Source of the DNA: Nitrospira sp. CG24C
Lineage (GTDB): Bacteria > Nitrospirota > Nitrospiria > Nitrospirales > Nitrospiraceae
Reading direction: 5' to 3'
DNA: 64,000 nt
Assembly: GCA_002869885.2 (NCBI GenBank)
Contig: NEWR02000009.1
Coordinates: 136,170 to 200,169, forward strand
Shown: positions 15,859 through 24,359 of the stretch, piece by piece
Layout of the letters: each line of letters begins with the position of its first letter
Position numbering within the stretch: the stretch's first letter is position 1
Notes under the pieces: generated by a model
What the model was told of the DNA's origin: nothing
What the model saw: the letters and a program-made list of their open reading frames with translations, nothing else
Databases searched by the model: none
Translations under genes and position numbers: made by a program

Positions 15859-17130
15859 ATGATGACAATTTACGGTTCGGTGTGCAGAGGTCTGTCTCGT
15901 CTTACTCTTGCCATCGTGGGGAGTGCCCTGGTTTGGGCTGGAGTGGGAATCGGGGGCATCGCTCCGGCCTCAGCCTATGAAGTGTGGCTGACGGATCAAT
16001 CCGATACGGCGAAAGAAAGCGGCGGCTTTCTCCATATCTATGACGGTGCAGCGCTCGCGGCAAATCCTGCCACAGCGAAACCGGCCGTCACGATCGATCT
16101 TTCCGGTGAGATCAACGCATTTTGCGAAGCGGCAACCAAGAAGCCGGTCCGGCGTCCGCATATGTTGTTCTTTAACAAAGACCAGAGTCATGCGATCCTC
16201 TCTTTCTTGAGCGGCCATGTGCTGTTCATGGATGCCAAGACGCGTAAGCCGGAGGCCTGCTTATCGATGGGGAAGAATGCCCATGCGGCCTGGCCGACGC
16301 CTAACCAGAAGATGGCGATTGCGGCGAATATTATCGACAAGAAATTTGTCCGTATTTGGACTGACTATGCGGCTCATACATTCAGCTTCGACCCCGAGAA
16401 AGATGTGGTGAATCTTGCCTTGCTGGAGGGTGGGGAACGCCCGGATACCTCGCCGATATGCCCCATCACGGAGTCATCCAGTCGCTATGCGTTTGTGACG
16501 CTGCGGGGAGGCGGGCTATTCGTATTCGATGTTACCACCACGCCGATGAGCCTTGTGGCCACACTCAACAATAATGAGATCCATCCTGCCGGCTGTGGCG
16601 GCATTCAGGTCGGTGAGACGATGTATGTCAACTCCGGTGGCGGCTGGCCGATCGCACCTCTCTCCTACGATATCTATGCCCTCGACCTATCCACCCTTCC
16701 AAAATCTGTTTCAGCCAAGCTGGTGTCTTCACGGGATGATCAATTTGCTGACTCCCATGGGATGGCCGCGGTTGGACGTTATGTCTGGAGTGCTGACCGA
16801 GCAGGAAACAATATCGAAATCATCGATACGGTCTCAAACTTGAGTGTGGGCTCGATCGATATAGTGACAGATGGGAACAAGGATCCAGCTCCTGATCTCT
16901 TGGACAACGCACCAGACAATCAGTATGTGTTCGTCAGCCTGCGCGGTCCTACCCCGCTTACAGGGAATGACAAGATGGCGCACAATGCCAAAGGAACGAT
17001 TCCTGGCGTCGGCGTCCTTCATGTGGATGGCGGAGGGAAGGTCGGTCACTATAAGGGGCAGGCGGTCGTTACGAATATGAAAGACGGAATAGATACAGCG
17101 GATCCCCACGGGATTGCCGTCCGGAAGTAA
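15859..17130 (+). CDS. Secreted beta-propeller protein, YncE-like, function unknown
   Basis: A 423-residue protein with a strong signal peptide ending at PASA-YE (cleavage near residue 39). The mature part has repeated beta-propeller-like blades (for example YAFVTLRGGGLFVFDV, YVWSADRAGNNIEIIDT, YVFVSLRGPTPLTG) as in YncE or lactonase-type repeat proteins. Several His, Asp and Cys residues recur, but no catalytic motif is recognised. The start is set by AAGGAGG six to eight bases before tandem ATG codons at 15859 and 15862. A perfect 14-bp terminator hairpin follows, so it is probably monocistronic. Predicted periplasmic. Confidence 0.75.
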   Translation: MMTIYGSVCRGLSRLTLAIVGSALVWAGVGIGGIAPASAYEVWLTDQSDTAKESGGFLHIYDGAALAANPATAKPAVTIDLSGEINAFCEAATKKPVRRPHMLFFNKDQSHAILSFLSGHVLFMDAKTRKPEACLSMGKNAHAAWPTPNQKMAIAANIIDKKFVRIWTDYAAHTFSFDPEKDVVNLALLEGGERPDTSPICPITESSSRYAFVTLRGGGLFVFDVTTTPMSLVATLNNNEIHPAGCGGIQVGETMYVNSGGGWPIAPLSYDIYALDLSTLPKSVSAKLVSSRDDQFADSHGMAAVGRYVWSADRAGNNIEIIDTVSNLSVGSIDIVTDGNKDPAPDLLDNAPDNQYVFVSLRGPTPLTGNDKMAHNAKGTIPGVGVLHVDGGGKVGHYKGQAVVTNMKDGIDTADPHGIAVRK

Positions 17131-17150
17131 CGTCGCTCTTGGGAAACAGC

Positions 17151-17182
17151 GCGAGGCCGCGGCGTTGTCGCCGCGGCCTCGC
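17151..17182 (+). terminator. Perfect 14-bp terminator hairpin
   Basis: GCGAGGCCGCGGCG (17151-17164) pairs exactly with CGCCGCGGCCTCGC (17169-17182) around a TTGT loop, 20 bases after the beta-propeller stop codon. There is no long T-run. Confidence 0.75.
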
Positions 17183-17249
17183 CTCATTGTACTCCATCGT
17201 CAATACCCCTCGAAGGCATCAACAGTCTGTTCACCTTGGAGAGTATGGC

Positions 17250-18089
17250 ATGCCCTTGGCCACCTATAATAATGTGCCGGTTCCTCCGTTCATGTATGGC
17301 ACAGCGTGGAAAAAAGAGGCCACGACGGAGTTGGTGCAGTTAGCCGTGGCGGCGGGTTTCACAGCCATCGATACGGCCAACCAACTAATCCACTACCAGG
17401 AAGCGTTGGTGGGGGAGGCTCTGTTGGCCCTCGCGCAGCAAGGGGTCACGCGAGATCGTCTGTTTCTCCAGACCAAGTTTACGCCGACGAATGGCCAGGA
17501 CCATCGTACCCCCTACGATGCCTCGGCCAATCTCAGCACCCAAGTGACTCAGTCCTTCGACAGCTCGTTGGCACACTTGCACACCGACTATCTCGACTCC
17601 TATGTCTTACATGGGCCCTATCAGCGGCAGGGATTGGGCACTGCGGACTGGGAGGTGTGGGCCGCCATCGAAGGGCTCTATCGGTCAGGGAAAACGAAGA
17701 TGGTCGGCATTAGCAATGTCACGGCCGAGCAACTCACCCAACTCTGTGCCCGGGCGGCGGTGAAACCCATGGTTGTGCAAAACCGCTGTTATGCCGCACT
17801 TGGATGGGACAAAGAGGTGCGGGAGATCTGCCGAGCCCACGGCATCATCTATCAAGGCTTTTCGCTGTTGACTGCGAATCAAGGAATCTTTGCCGAGCCA
17901 GCCCTTCGGGCCATCGCCCAACGGTTAGGGACCGGACTTGCACAAGTCGTCTTTCGGTTTGCCATGCAGATCGGGATGCTCCCGTTGACCGGCACCACGA
18001 ACCCGCAACATATGAAAGAGGATCTCCAGGCTGAACAGCTTACCCTCACTCTCGAAGACATGCAGTTGATCGAAACGATCGGCATGTAA
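17250..18089 (+). CDS. Aldo/keto reductase
   Basis: A 279-residue (alpha/beta)8 barrel NAD(P)H-dependent oxidoreductase. The expected catalytic tetrad is visible: D41, Y49, K76 and H121 (in LHGPY). The coenzyme-binding C-terminal region ends with PLTGTTNPQHMKEDL, where the family usually has IPG(S/T)...; the threonine-rich variant is mildly unusual. The ATG at 17250 has GGAGAG upstream; an upstream in-frame extension through the terminator hairpin was rejected. The substrate is unknown. It is convergent with the ABC exporter gene, with a complete palindromic element between them. Confidence 0.88.
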   Translation: MPLATYNNVPVPPFMYGTAWKKEATTELVQLAVAAGFTAIDTANQLIHYQEALVGEALLALAQQGVTRDRLFLQTKFTPTNGQDHRTPYDASANLSTQVTQSFDSSLAHLHTDYLDSYVLHGPYQRQGLGTADWEVWAAIEGLYRSGKTKMVGISNVTAEQLTQLCARAAVKPMVVQNRCYAALGWDKEVREICRAHGIIYQGFSLLTANQGIFAEPALRAIAQRLGTGLAQVVFRFAMQIGMLPLTGTTNPQHMKEDLQAEQLTLTLEDMQLIETIGM

Positions 18090-18106
18090 TCACGAAGCCC
18101 CGCAGA

Positions 18107-18231
18107 ATGCTCAAAAAGTCCGTCCAGCAAGGCCGCAGCCGATGAAAGCACCGGAGGCGTAGCCTCTGGGTTACGTTGAGGATGCTTTCGAGGGGAGAAC
18201 GCCGCTGGCGGGCTTTTTCAGCATTCTGCTA
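18107..18231. repeat. Complete 125-bp TGCTSAAAAAG palindromic element
   Basis: The ends AGAATGCTCAAAAAGTCCG (18107-18125) and CGGGCTTTTTCAGCATTCT (18210-18228) are complementary at 17 of 19 positions, and inner words (GGAGGCGTAGCC, GGCTGCGG-type) add structure. Located exactly between convergent genes, its right end reaches the ABC transporter stop codon (18229-18231). The two T5/A5 stretches fit a bidirectional terminator. Relatives: a diverged copy at 27026-27150 and remnants at 1956 and 8093. Confidence 0.75.
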
Positions 18232-19959
18232 TGAGGGGAGTTCGATGAGCCGAAGGGTATAGAGATACTGGTAGAGTCCTTTATGGTCCATCAGTTCAGC
18301 ATGAGTGCCGGTTTCCACGAGGCGCCCTTTGTTGAGGACGAGGATGCGATCGGCTCGTTGAATGGTCGTCAAGCGGTGGGCGATCACAAAAGTAGTTCGG
18401 CCTTTCATGAGTTGTTCTAGCGCCTCCTGGACGAGTCGTTCCGACTCACTGTCGAGGGCAGAGGTGGCTTCATCCAACAACAAGATTCGTGGATTTTTTA
18501 CAATGGCTCTGGCGATGGCGATGCGCTGTCGCTGTCCGCCTGATACATTGATTCCCTTTTCCCCCACGATGGTCTGATACTGGTCCGGGAAGCTCATAAT
18601 GAAGTCGTGGGCATGGGCCGCACGGCTCGCTGCCACCACCTCTTCCTGACTGGCCTTCTCGTATCCGTAGCGGATATTGTCGAGAATCGTCCCGCCAAAT
18701 AAGATCGTCTCTTGCGGAACCAGCGCAATCTGCCGATACCAGCTGTCCATGGTGACTTGACGGAGATCGTGCCCGTCGATGGTGATGCGTCCCTCAGTCG
18801 GATCGTAGAAGCGGTGGAGCAAGTTCATTACGGTCGTTTTCCCGGCCCCCGTGGGACCGACGATGGCGACCAGTTCACCTGGCTTCGCTTCGAATGATAT
18901 ATCCGCCAAGACCGGTTGGCGTGGATCGTAGGCAAAACCGATATGCTCAGCCCGGATATGTCCTGAGACGGAAGATAGCGTTGTGGCTGTGGGAGAGTCG
19001 CTCACCTCAGAGCCTGTGTCAAGAATCTCGAATACCCGTTGGGTGGCGCCCTGCGCCTCCCTGATCTGTGCGAACACGCGGGCAGCGGAACTGAAGGGGC
19101 CGATCAGGATCCCGGCAAAGAGGACGAATGCAAAGAGATCGCCCGGTGACACGCTCCCATCGATGACTTGCCGTCCCCCATACCACAATACCGCCGCCGC
19201 AGCAGAGAAGGTTAGGAGGCTGATGACCGGAATAAACACCGCCATGACCCCGGCCTTTCGCATCGTCAACGCTAAGGTCTGTTCGACTTGCGCGGCAAAC
19301 CTGGTCTCTTCGCGCTGTGTTTGGACGAAGGACTTCACGATCCGGATGCCGGAGATCACTTCCTCGATCAGGGTACTCATTGCAGCGGTGTGATCTTGAA
19401 TCGAGGTCGAGAGGGATTTCAGCCTTCGTCCAAAGACCTTGGCCACAAGAACGAGCAGCGGGAGCAGAATCAGGATCAAGAGGCAGAGCCGCCAATTCAT
19501 CATCAGCAAGAATGTGATCCCTCCGACGAAGGTCACGAGTTGTTTGGCACTGTCGATCGGCGTTTCGGTGACGACCGACTGGACGACCGTCACGTCATTC
19601 ATGAGCCGTGAGAGGAGTTCGCCGGTTCGCCGGCGGGAGAAAAAGCTTACCGATAGGGTATGCAGATGCGCAAAGAGATGGCGGCGAAAGTCGGCGATGA
19701 TGCGTTGCGAAATCCATGCAGTTAAATAACTATGGCCCATCGAACAGAGCCCCTGCAGCACGACGAGCCCGAGAAAGACGGTAATCAAGTCCGTCATTCT
19801 GGACTGGTCGTGTTGCACGGTAATGACGTCCCACAGGGTGCCTGCCAGCCGTAGCAGGGCGAGATTGATGGCGGCGACACCCATGACCAGCAGGCCTGCC
19901 AGCACCATACGGGACAGGTAGGGTTTCAGGAATGGGAGAAATCGTGAGAAGGTGGACAT
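18229..19959 (-). CDS. ABC-type exporter, fused membrane and ATPase domains (MsbA-like)
   Basis: A 576-residue half-transporter: an N-terminal membrane domain with six predicted helices (about 15-305) and a C-terminal nucleotide-binding domain with Walker A GPTGAGKT (~370), signature VSGGQRQR (~473) and Walker B ILLLDEATS (~495). The architecture matches MsbA/LmrA exporters acting as homodimers on lipids or hydrophobic compounds. No neighbouring accessory gene points to a substrate, so lipid A flipping is only one option. The 3' end lies inside the palindromic element at 18107-18231. Confidence 0.9.
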   Translation of the reverse strand: MSTFSRFLPFLKPYLSRMVLAGLLVMGVAAINLALLRLAGTLWDVITVQHDQSRMTDLITVFLGLVVLQGLCSMGHSYLTAWISQRIIADFRRHLFAHLHTLSVSFFSRRRTGELLSRLMNDVTVVQSVVTETPIDSAKQLVTFVGGITFLLMMNWRLCLLILILLPLLVLVAKVFGRRLKSLSTSIQDHTAAMSTLIEEVISGIRIVKSFVQTQREETRFAAQVEQTLALTMRKAGVMAVFIPVISLLTFSAAAAVLWYGGRQVIDGSVSPGDLFAFVLFAGILIGPFSSAARVFAQIREAQGATQRVFEILDTGSEVSDSPTATTLSSVSGHIRAEHIGFAYDPRQPVLADISFEAKPGELVAIVGPTGAGKTTVMNLLHRFYDPTEGRITIDGHDLRQVTMDSWYRQIALVPQETILFGGTILDNIRYGYEKASQEEVVAASRAAHAHDFIMSFPDQYQTIVGEKGINVSGGQRQRIAIARAIVKNPRILLLDEATSALDSESERLVQEALEQLMKGRTTFVIAHRLTTIQRADRILVLNKGRLVETGTHAELMDHKGLYQYLYTLRLIELPS

Positions 19960-20042
19960 GGTGAGGGGGGCGGTCTTAGCGGAGGTGGCTACGGAAAACC
20001 TGGAGCGAACGGTGGAGGGGCGGAAGCCGCCGCCGGAGACAG

Positions 20043-20261
20043 CTACAGCTCTGTGATGGACTCGATCATGTTCTTGTTGATGCCCACGAAGTCCGAGCGA
20101 TCCTTCTCATTGATCATCACGTCTGTGAGGCTGATGAAGAGACGTTGCTCTTCATTGATCGCATCGGACACACGATTCCGCATGGGGGGAATGAGAAAGT
20201 CGCCAACGTAGTTGCAGCTCACAGTCCGGACGCGGATGCGAACTTTCTTGCCCTCTGGCAC
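20043..20261 (-). CDS. Small conserved hypothetical protein (DUF6812-like)
   Basis: A 72-residue protein starting at GTG (20261), preceded by AAGGGGGGGGAG. It is a compact beta-rich sequence with a VRVRTVSCNYVGDFLIPP N-terminus and an INKNMIESITEL C-terminus. I recall close sequences in other Nitrospira-like genomes, and the DUF6812 label is from memory. No catalytic motif is visible. It lies between the ABC exporter and the tiny basic protein, on the same strand as both. Confidence 0.65.
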   Translation of the reverse strand: MPEGKKVRIRVRTVSCNYVGDFLIPPMRNRVSDAINEEQRLFISLTDVMINEKDRSDFVGINKNMIESITEL

Positions 20262-20286
20262 GGCTCCCCCCCCTTCTCAGGTGAGT

Positions 20287-20382
20287 CTAGCTTTTACGGC
20301 GTTCAAACTTTTGACGCCGGCGCAGCTTCTTGTACTTGTGCTTGCGCATTTTTTTACGGCGTTTTTTCAGCACACTGGACAT
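20287..20382 (-). CDS. AURKAIP1/COX24-domain basic mini-protein (bS22/mS38-like)
   Basis: Only 31 residues, more than half Lys or Arg, with the pattern KKRRKKMRKHKYKKLRRR that defines the COX24/AURKAIP1 domain. Mitochondrial members are ribosomal protein mS38, and actinobacterial ones (bS22) sit on the small ribosomal subunit near the decoding centre, so a ribosomal role is likely. The ATG at 20382 has AGGAGAG nine bases upstream; longer in-frame extensions are not protein-like. It is easily missed because of its size. Confidence 0.75.
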   Translation of the reverse strand: MSSVLKKRRKKMRKHKYKKLRRRQKFERRKS

Positions 20383-20567
20383 ACGTTCTCTCTCCTGCAA
20401 AGGGCGAAGTTTAGAAGTTTCTGCCTCAAATTGCAAGGTCATCAACGGATTAAATTCATCATGGTTGGGGCGGGGCCGATCGTCCGGGAGGAGAATCGAT
20501 GATGCAGTGAGGGTGGGCTCACGGGCCGCTTGACCTACCTGATACCCGTTCCTATACTGCAACCAGC

Positions 20568-21074
20568 ATGTCATCGCACAAATTTCCACTGTTTCCCATC
20601 TTGGTCCTGCTCGGCTCGATATCCTTGCTCGGCGTCGGCTGCGGCGGCAAGGCGAATCCACACCCCGAAGATCACGAACGGTACCTCCGTATCGATCGGG
20701 CAGTGGAATCACTTCGTCAAGCCTACGTGAAGAAAGATTCCTCGGATCTGGCATCGCTCATGACGCCAGGCGACCAACTTGAGCGGATGCGGGAAGAGGC
20801 TCAGGGTGATTTTGCAATATTTAGCGCCATCACGTTGGACTTCGCGGTCGAGCGCATTATGATCCAAGGGGATGACATCGATGTGTTCGTGCATTGGCAG
20901 GGGCTGTGGAAAAAAAACGCGGACGATCCGGGGCTCCGCCAACGAGGCCATACACGACTGCAGTGGGTCGGAACAAAGTCGATTCTGTTGCGCGGAATTC
21001 AGGGCGATACTCCCTTTGGTATGAACGCCCGGCAGGCCCCGATCGATCCCGCATATTCCCCCAAAAAGAAGTAA
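20568..21074 (+). CDS. Lipoprotein of unknown function, NTF2-like size
   Basis: A 168-residue protein with a lipoprotein signal: hydrophobic LVLLGSISLLGVGC with C25 as the lipidation site. The mature part starts with a helical region (RYLRIDRAVESLRQAYVKKD...) followed by beta strands ending in HTRLQWVGTKSILLRGI; this helix-then-sheet order is like SnoaL/NTF2 folds, which is inference. No ribosome binding site is obvious. The stop is three bases before the nadB start, so the two are probably co-transcribed. Confidence 0.75.
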   Translation: MSSHKFPLFPILVLLGSISLLGVGCGGKANPHPEDHERYLRIDRAVESLRQAYVKKDSSDLASLMTPGDQLERMREEAQGDFAIFSAITLDFAVERIMIQGDDIDVFVHWQGLWKKNADDPGLRQRGHTRLQWVGTKSILLRGIQGDTPFGMNARQAPIDPAYSPKKK

Positions 21075-21077
21075 TCC

Positions 21078-22721
21078 ATGCCACTTCGTCGATCTCGTGC
21101 TCAGGTTCAGGCTGATTTTTTGGTCATCGGGAGCGGTGTGGCCGGTCTCCGCGCGGCGTTGGAGCTGAGCCGTTCCGGTCGTGTCATGGTGCTGACGAAA
21201 GGGCACCCGCTTCAGAGCAGTTCAATTCATGCGCAGGGCGGGGTGGCGGTGGCGATGAGTGAAGAAGACGACGTGGCCATCCATTTAACCGACACGCTCA
21301 AGGCAGGGCATGGGCTTTGCCGGAAAGAAGCGGTGCGGGTGCTTGTTGAAGAAGGACCTGAGCGGATTCAAGAATTGATTGGATGGGGAGCTAAGTTTGA
21401 CAAAGTCGGCGGTAAGTTTGCCTTCGCTCGGGAGGCGGCTCACAGTCGAAGCCGTATTCTGCGCGCGCGTGGGGATGCCACGGGGAACGAGATGGTGCGA
21501 GTGTTGATCGCCGAGGTGAATCGGCAGGAGCATATTCAGCGGTTGGATCATCACTTTACCGTAGATCTTGTCGTCGACGCCGGACGTTGCTGTGGGGCTG
21601 TTGTGCTGGATGAAGGGTCTGGCCGCCAATTCGTGTTGCCGGCTCGCGCGATCGTGCTGACTACCGGCGGCGCTGGGCATATCTATGCGCGGACGACCAA
21701 TCCTCCGAACGCCACCGGCGATGGGATGGCCATGGCACTGCGTGCGGGAGCGGTGCTTCAAGATATGGAGTTCGTGCAATTCCATCCCACCGCACTCTAT
21801 TTGCCGTCGAGTCCGCCATTCTTGCTGTCGGAAGCGATGCGAGGCGAGGGTGCGCAACTTCGTAACAATAAAGGGGCGCTGTTCATGCAGCGATACCACC
21901 CCATGGGCGCGTTAGCGCCGAGGGACATCGTGTCCCGTGCAATCTTGGCGGAGATGGCGGCGACGAAAGCCCGTCATGTCTATCTTGACGTCACCCACTT
22001 GGGAGCGGAGTTTGTGAAACGGCGATTCCCGACGATTTATGCCACGTGCCTTCGCTATGACATCGACATTACGGAAGAATGGATCCCTGTGTCTCCGAGC
22101 GCACATTATATGATGGGTGGGGTCTGGACTGATCTGAACGGTGCGACAACAGTCCCAGGGCTTTTTGCCGCCGGGGAGGTGGCCTGTAGCGGTGTGCATG
22201 GAGCGAATCGTCTGGCGAGCAATTCCTTGCTCGAAGGGTTGGTGTTTGGCGTACGCGCGGCATTAGCAGCCGTGGCGTTTGCAGATAGGCACGAGCGTCC
22301 TATACTATCGTCTCAGGAGTCTACGCTTCGATCAGGCCAATTCGGTACATTGGAGGATGCGGAAAAGTTGCGAAGCTCACTCAGGCGGACGATGTGGGGA
22401 CAGGTCGGCGTCATTCGCTCAGGGGAGTCGCTTATCCGGGCTTGTGCGCAACTGTCCCGGTGGGCTCAGCTCGTGACCCAGCCATTTGCAAGCCGAGCCG
22501 CGCTGGAGGTAAAAAACATGGTGCAGGTGGCGCAATGCGTCGCGGAGGCTGCGTTGTGGCGAGAGAATAGCGTCGGGGCGCATTACCGGTCAGATTTTCC
22601 AGAGGTCAAGCGGGCCGGTTGGCAACAGCACAGTCGCCTATCGAGCGGGGAAGTCGTTAGCGGGAAGAGATCTCAGAAATCTCGGGGGTTGCTGTTGTCT
22701 CTGCGGGGGCGTATCGGCTGA
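21078..22721 (+). CDS. nadB: L-aspartate oxidase
   Basis: A 547-residue FAD enzyme that oxidises L-aspartate to iminoaspartate, the first step of de novo NAD synthesis. The dinucleotide motif GSGVAGLRAALE is at 18-29; SSSIHAQGGVAVA (~47-59), FVQFHPTALYLP (~233-244), the active-site GALAPRDIVSRAI (~273-285) and GVHGANRLASNSLLEG (~373-388) are all conserved in NadB. The C-terminal helical domain has the usual length. nadA and nadC are not in the window. Its 3' end overlaps the convergent transglycosylase gene by 65 bases. Confidence 0.95.
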   Translation: MPLRRSRAQVQADFLVIGSGVAGLRAALELSRSGRVMVLTKGHPLQSSSIHAQGGVAVAMSEEDDVAIHLTDTLKAGHGLCRKEAVRVLVEEGPERIQELIGWGAKFDKVGGKFAFAREAAHSRSRILRARGDATGNEMVRVLIAEVNRQEHIQRLDHHFTVDLVVDAGRCCGAVVLDEGSGRQFVLPARAIVLTTGGAGHIYARTTNPPNATGDGMAMALRAGAVLQDMEFVQFHPTALYLPSSPPFLLSEAMRGEGAQLRNNKGALFMQRYHPMGALAPRDIVSRAILAEMAATKARHVYLDVTHLGAEFVKRRFPTIYATCLRYDIDITEEWIPVSPSAHYMMGGVWTDLNGATTVPGLFAAGEVACSGVHGANRLASNSLLEGLVFGVRAALAAVAFADRHERPILSSQESTLRSGQFGTLEDAEKLRSSLRRTMWGQVGVIRSGESLIRACAQLSRWAQLVTQPFASRAALEVKNMVQVAQCVAEAALWRENSVGAHYRSDFPEVKRAGWQQHSRLSSGEVVSGKRSQKSRGLLLSLRGRIG

Positions 22722-23367
22722 CCGGACGTTCCATGATGACGCCATCGCGGACCAGGAATGTGCGGTAGTATCGGAGGACCTTCCGAACGTATTGCCGGGT
22801 TTCATCGAACGGGGGAAGTGCCTGATACCGTTCGACTGCATTTTCTCCGGCATTGTAGGCCGCCAAGGCGAGCGGCAAATTTCCATGGAACCGGTTGAGC
22901 AGTTGGCGTAAGTACTTGGCCCCTCCACCAACATTATCGTCCGGATCATACATATCACGCACGTCCATACGCACGGCTGTCTGCGGCATCAACTGCATCA
23001 GGCCAATCGCGCCGGCGCGAGAAACCGCCCGTGGATCGAAGTCCGATTCAGCTTTGATGACGGCTCGGATCAACGCGGGATGAAGCTGTTGTTGCGAAGA
23101 GTGCCGGCGAATGACTGGCTCAAGTTCTTGCTCGGACAAAGTGGCGTGGAATTGGCTGGACTCGATCTCAATTTTTCGATAGCGCGAGTCTGACGGGACG
23201 TTGGTGAGGGAGATCGAACCGTCGCGCCCGATGAACTGGTAAATTTCCGCCTTGGTCGTTGGTACGGAGAAGGTTAGTGAACCAACCCCTGCGATCACCA
23301 TCGCGGTGAGCCCAATGGCAGCGTGCCGCCGCAGAGATGTCATTATGAGAGAAAAGATGTTGTGCAT
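22657..23367 (-). CDS. Exported lytic transglycosylase (SLT domain) with DUF4124-like N-terminus
   Basis: A 236-residue protein: signal peptide (about 1-40), a short domain EIYQFIGRDGSISLTNVPSD of the DUF4124 kind, then an SLT domain with catalytic E107 in IKAESDFDP and the GLMQLMP and AAYNAGENAV blocks. It cleaves the glycan strands of peptidoglycan in the periplasm. The ATG at 23367 was taken because a good signal sequence follows; an ATG at 23343 is a possible alternative. The gene converges on and overlaps nadB. Confidence 0.88.
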   Translation of the reverse strand: MHNIFSLIMTSLRRHAAIGLTAMVIAGVGSLTFSVPTTKAEIYQFIGRDGSISLTNVPSDSRYRKIEIESSQFHATLSEQELEPVIRRHSSQQQLHPALIRAVIKAESDFDPRAVSRAGAIGLMQLMPQTAVRMDVRDMYDPDDNVGGGAKYLRQLLNRFHGNLPLALAAYNAGENAVERYQALPPFDETRQYVRKVLRYYRTFLVRDGVIMERPVSRYAPAETTATPEISEISSR

Positions 23368-23480
23368 GGTTGCAACGATACCAGTCTGCCACTGGGTGTC
23401 AAGAAAAAGCATGTCTTGTGCCCGGTGCCAGCAGTAAAATAGCATGAAAAAACAATGGGGTCTGTGTGGGTGTGGGACGG

Positions 23481-24356
23481 CTAGGGTTCTAAATAACGCG
23501 TTCGATTGGCCATAAATAGTCCGTGGAGCTGATGGGTGAGAGGTCCAGTGGTTCCATTCCCAACCGGATGTTCGTCCACCATGGTGACCGGCATCACTTC
23601 CATACTTGTGTTGGTGAGAAAACACTCGTCTGCCTTCAGGAGCGCCTCGATGCCGAAATGTCCTTCGTCAATCGGGATCTGTGCTTCTTGAGCGAGGCTC
23701 AACACGATGTCTCGCGTGATTCCGTCCAGTAGGCCGCATGCAAGTGCCGGGGTGCAGAGCCGGCCTGCTCGGACAAAAAAGAGATTGCTGACGGTGCATT
23801 CCGTCAGATGTGACTCCCAATTGAGCAGGATACTGTCGAAAGCGCCGACAGCGATCGCTTCTCGTTTGGCCAGGATATTGTTCAAAAAGTTTGTGGCTTT
23901 GATCTGGGGTGAGAGAGCGCTGGGTAGGTTCCTTCTCGTTTTGGCAACGATTAGCTGCACGCCAGTTCGGTACTGTTGGGGATGGGGAGGCTGAAGCGGT
24001 TTGGTCATAATCACCACGGTGGGGGTTGGGCATAGGGCTGGATCAAGACCGATGTCGCCGGCCCCTCGGGAGATGGTGATGCGAAGGTATGCGTCGGTGC
24101 GTTCGTGCCCGACGTCATTCCGTGTCATCGCTTCGTGGAGGAGCGCCGGCCATCTGTACTCAAGAATGGGGATAGCCAGGCCGATCGCGTCCGCAGACCG
24201 TCGAAGCCGGGCAAGATGTTGGTCTCGCATGAAGATTCGGCTCCCGTAAGAGCGAATCGTTTCATAGACGCCATCGCCATAGAGGAAGCCATGATCGAAG
24301 ACGGAGACGACGGCGTCCTCTTCTTTTACGAACCGATCATTGAGGTAAATCCACAT
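23481..24356 (-). CDS. pabC: Class IV aminotransferase fold enzyme, probable aminodeoxychorismate lyase
   Basis: A 291-residue PLP enzyme of the branched-chain aminotransferase/PabC family: DHGFLYGDGVYET (~21-33) near the N-terminus, the PLP lysine in SPQIKATNFLNN (~152-163), and GLLDGITRD (~219-227). Sequence alone does not separate PabC from BCAT or D-amino acid aminotransferase. The gene directly upstream is a chorismate-using PabB-type enzyme, three bases away, which favours 4-amino-4-deoxychorismate lyase, making p-aminobenzoate for folate. Confidence 0.8.
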   Translation of the reverse strand: MWIYLNDRFVKEEDAVVSVFDHGFLYGDGVYETIRSYGSRIFMRDQHLARLRRSADAIGLAIPILEYRWPALLHEAMTRNDVGHERTDAYLRITISRGAGDIGLDPALCPTPTVVIMTKPLQPPHPQQYRTGVQLIVAKTRRNLPSALSPQIKATNFLNNILAKREAIAVGAFDSILLNWESHLTECTVSNLFFVRAGRLCTPALACGLLDGITRDIVLSLAQEAQIPIDEGHFGIEALLKADECFLTNTSMEVMPVTMVDEHPVGNGTTGPLTHQLHGLFMANRTRYLEP

Positions 24357-24359
24357 CTG

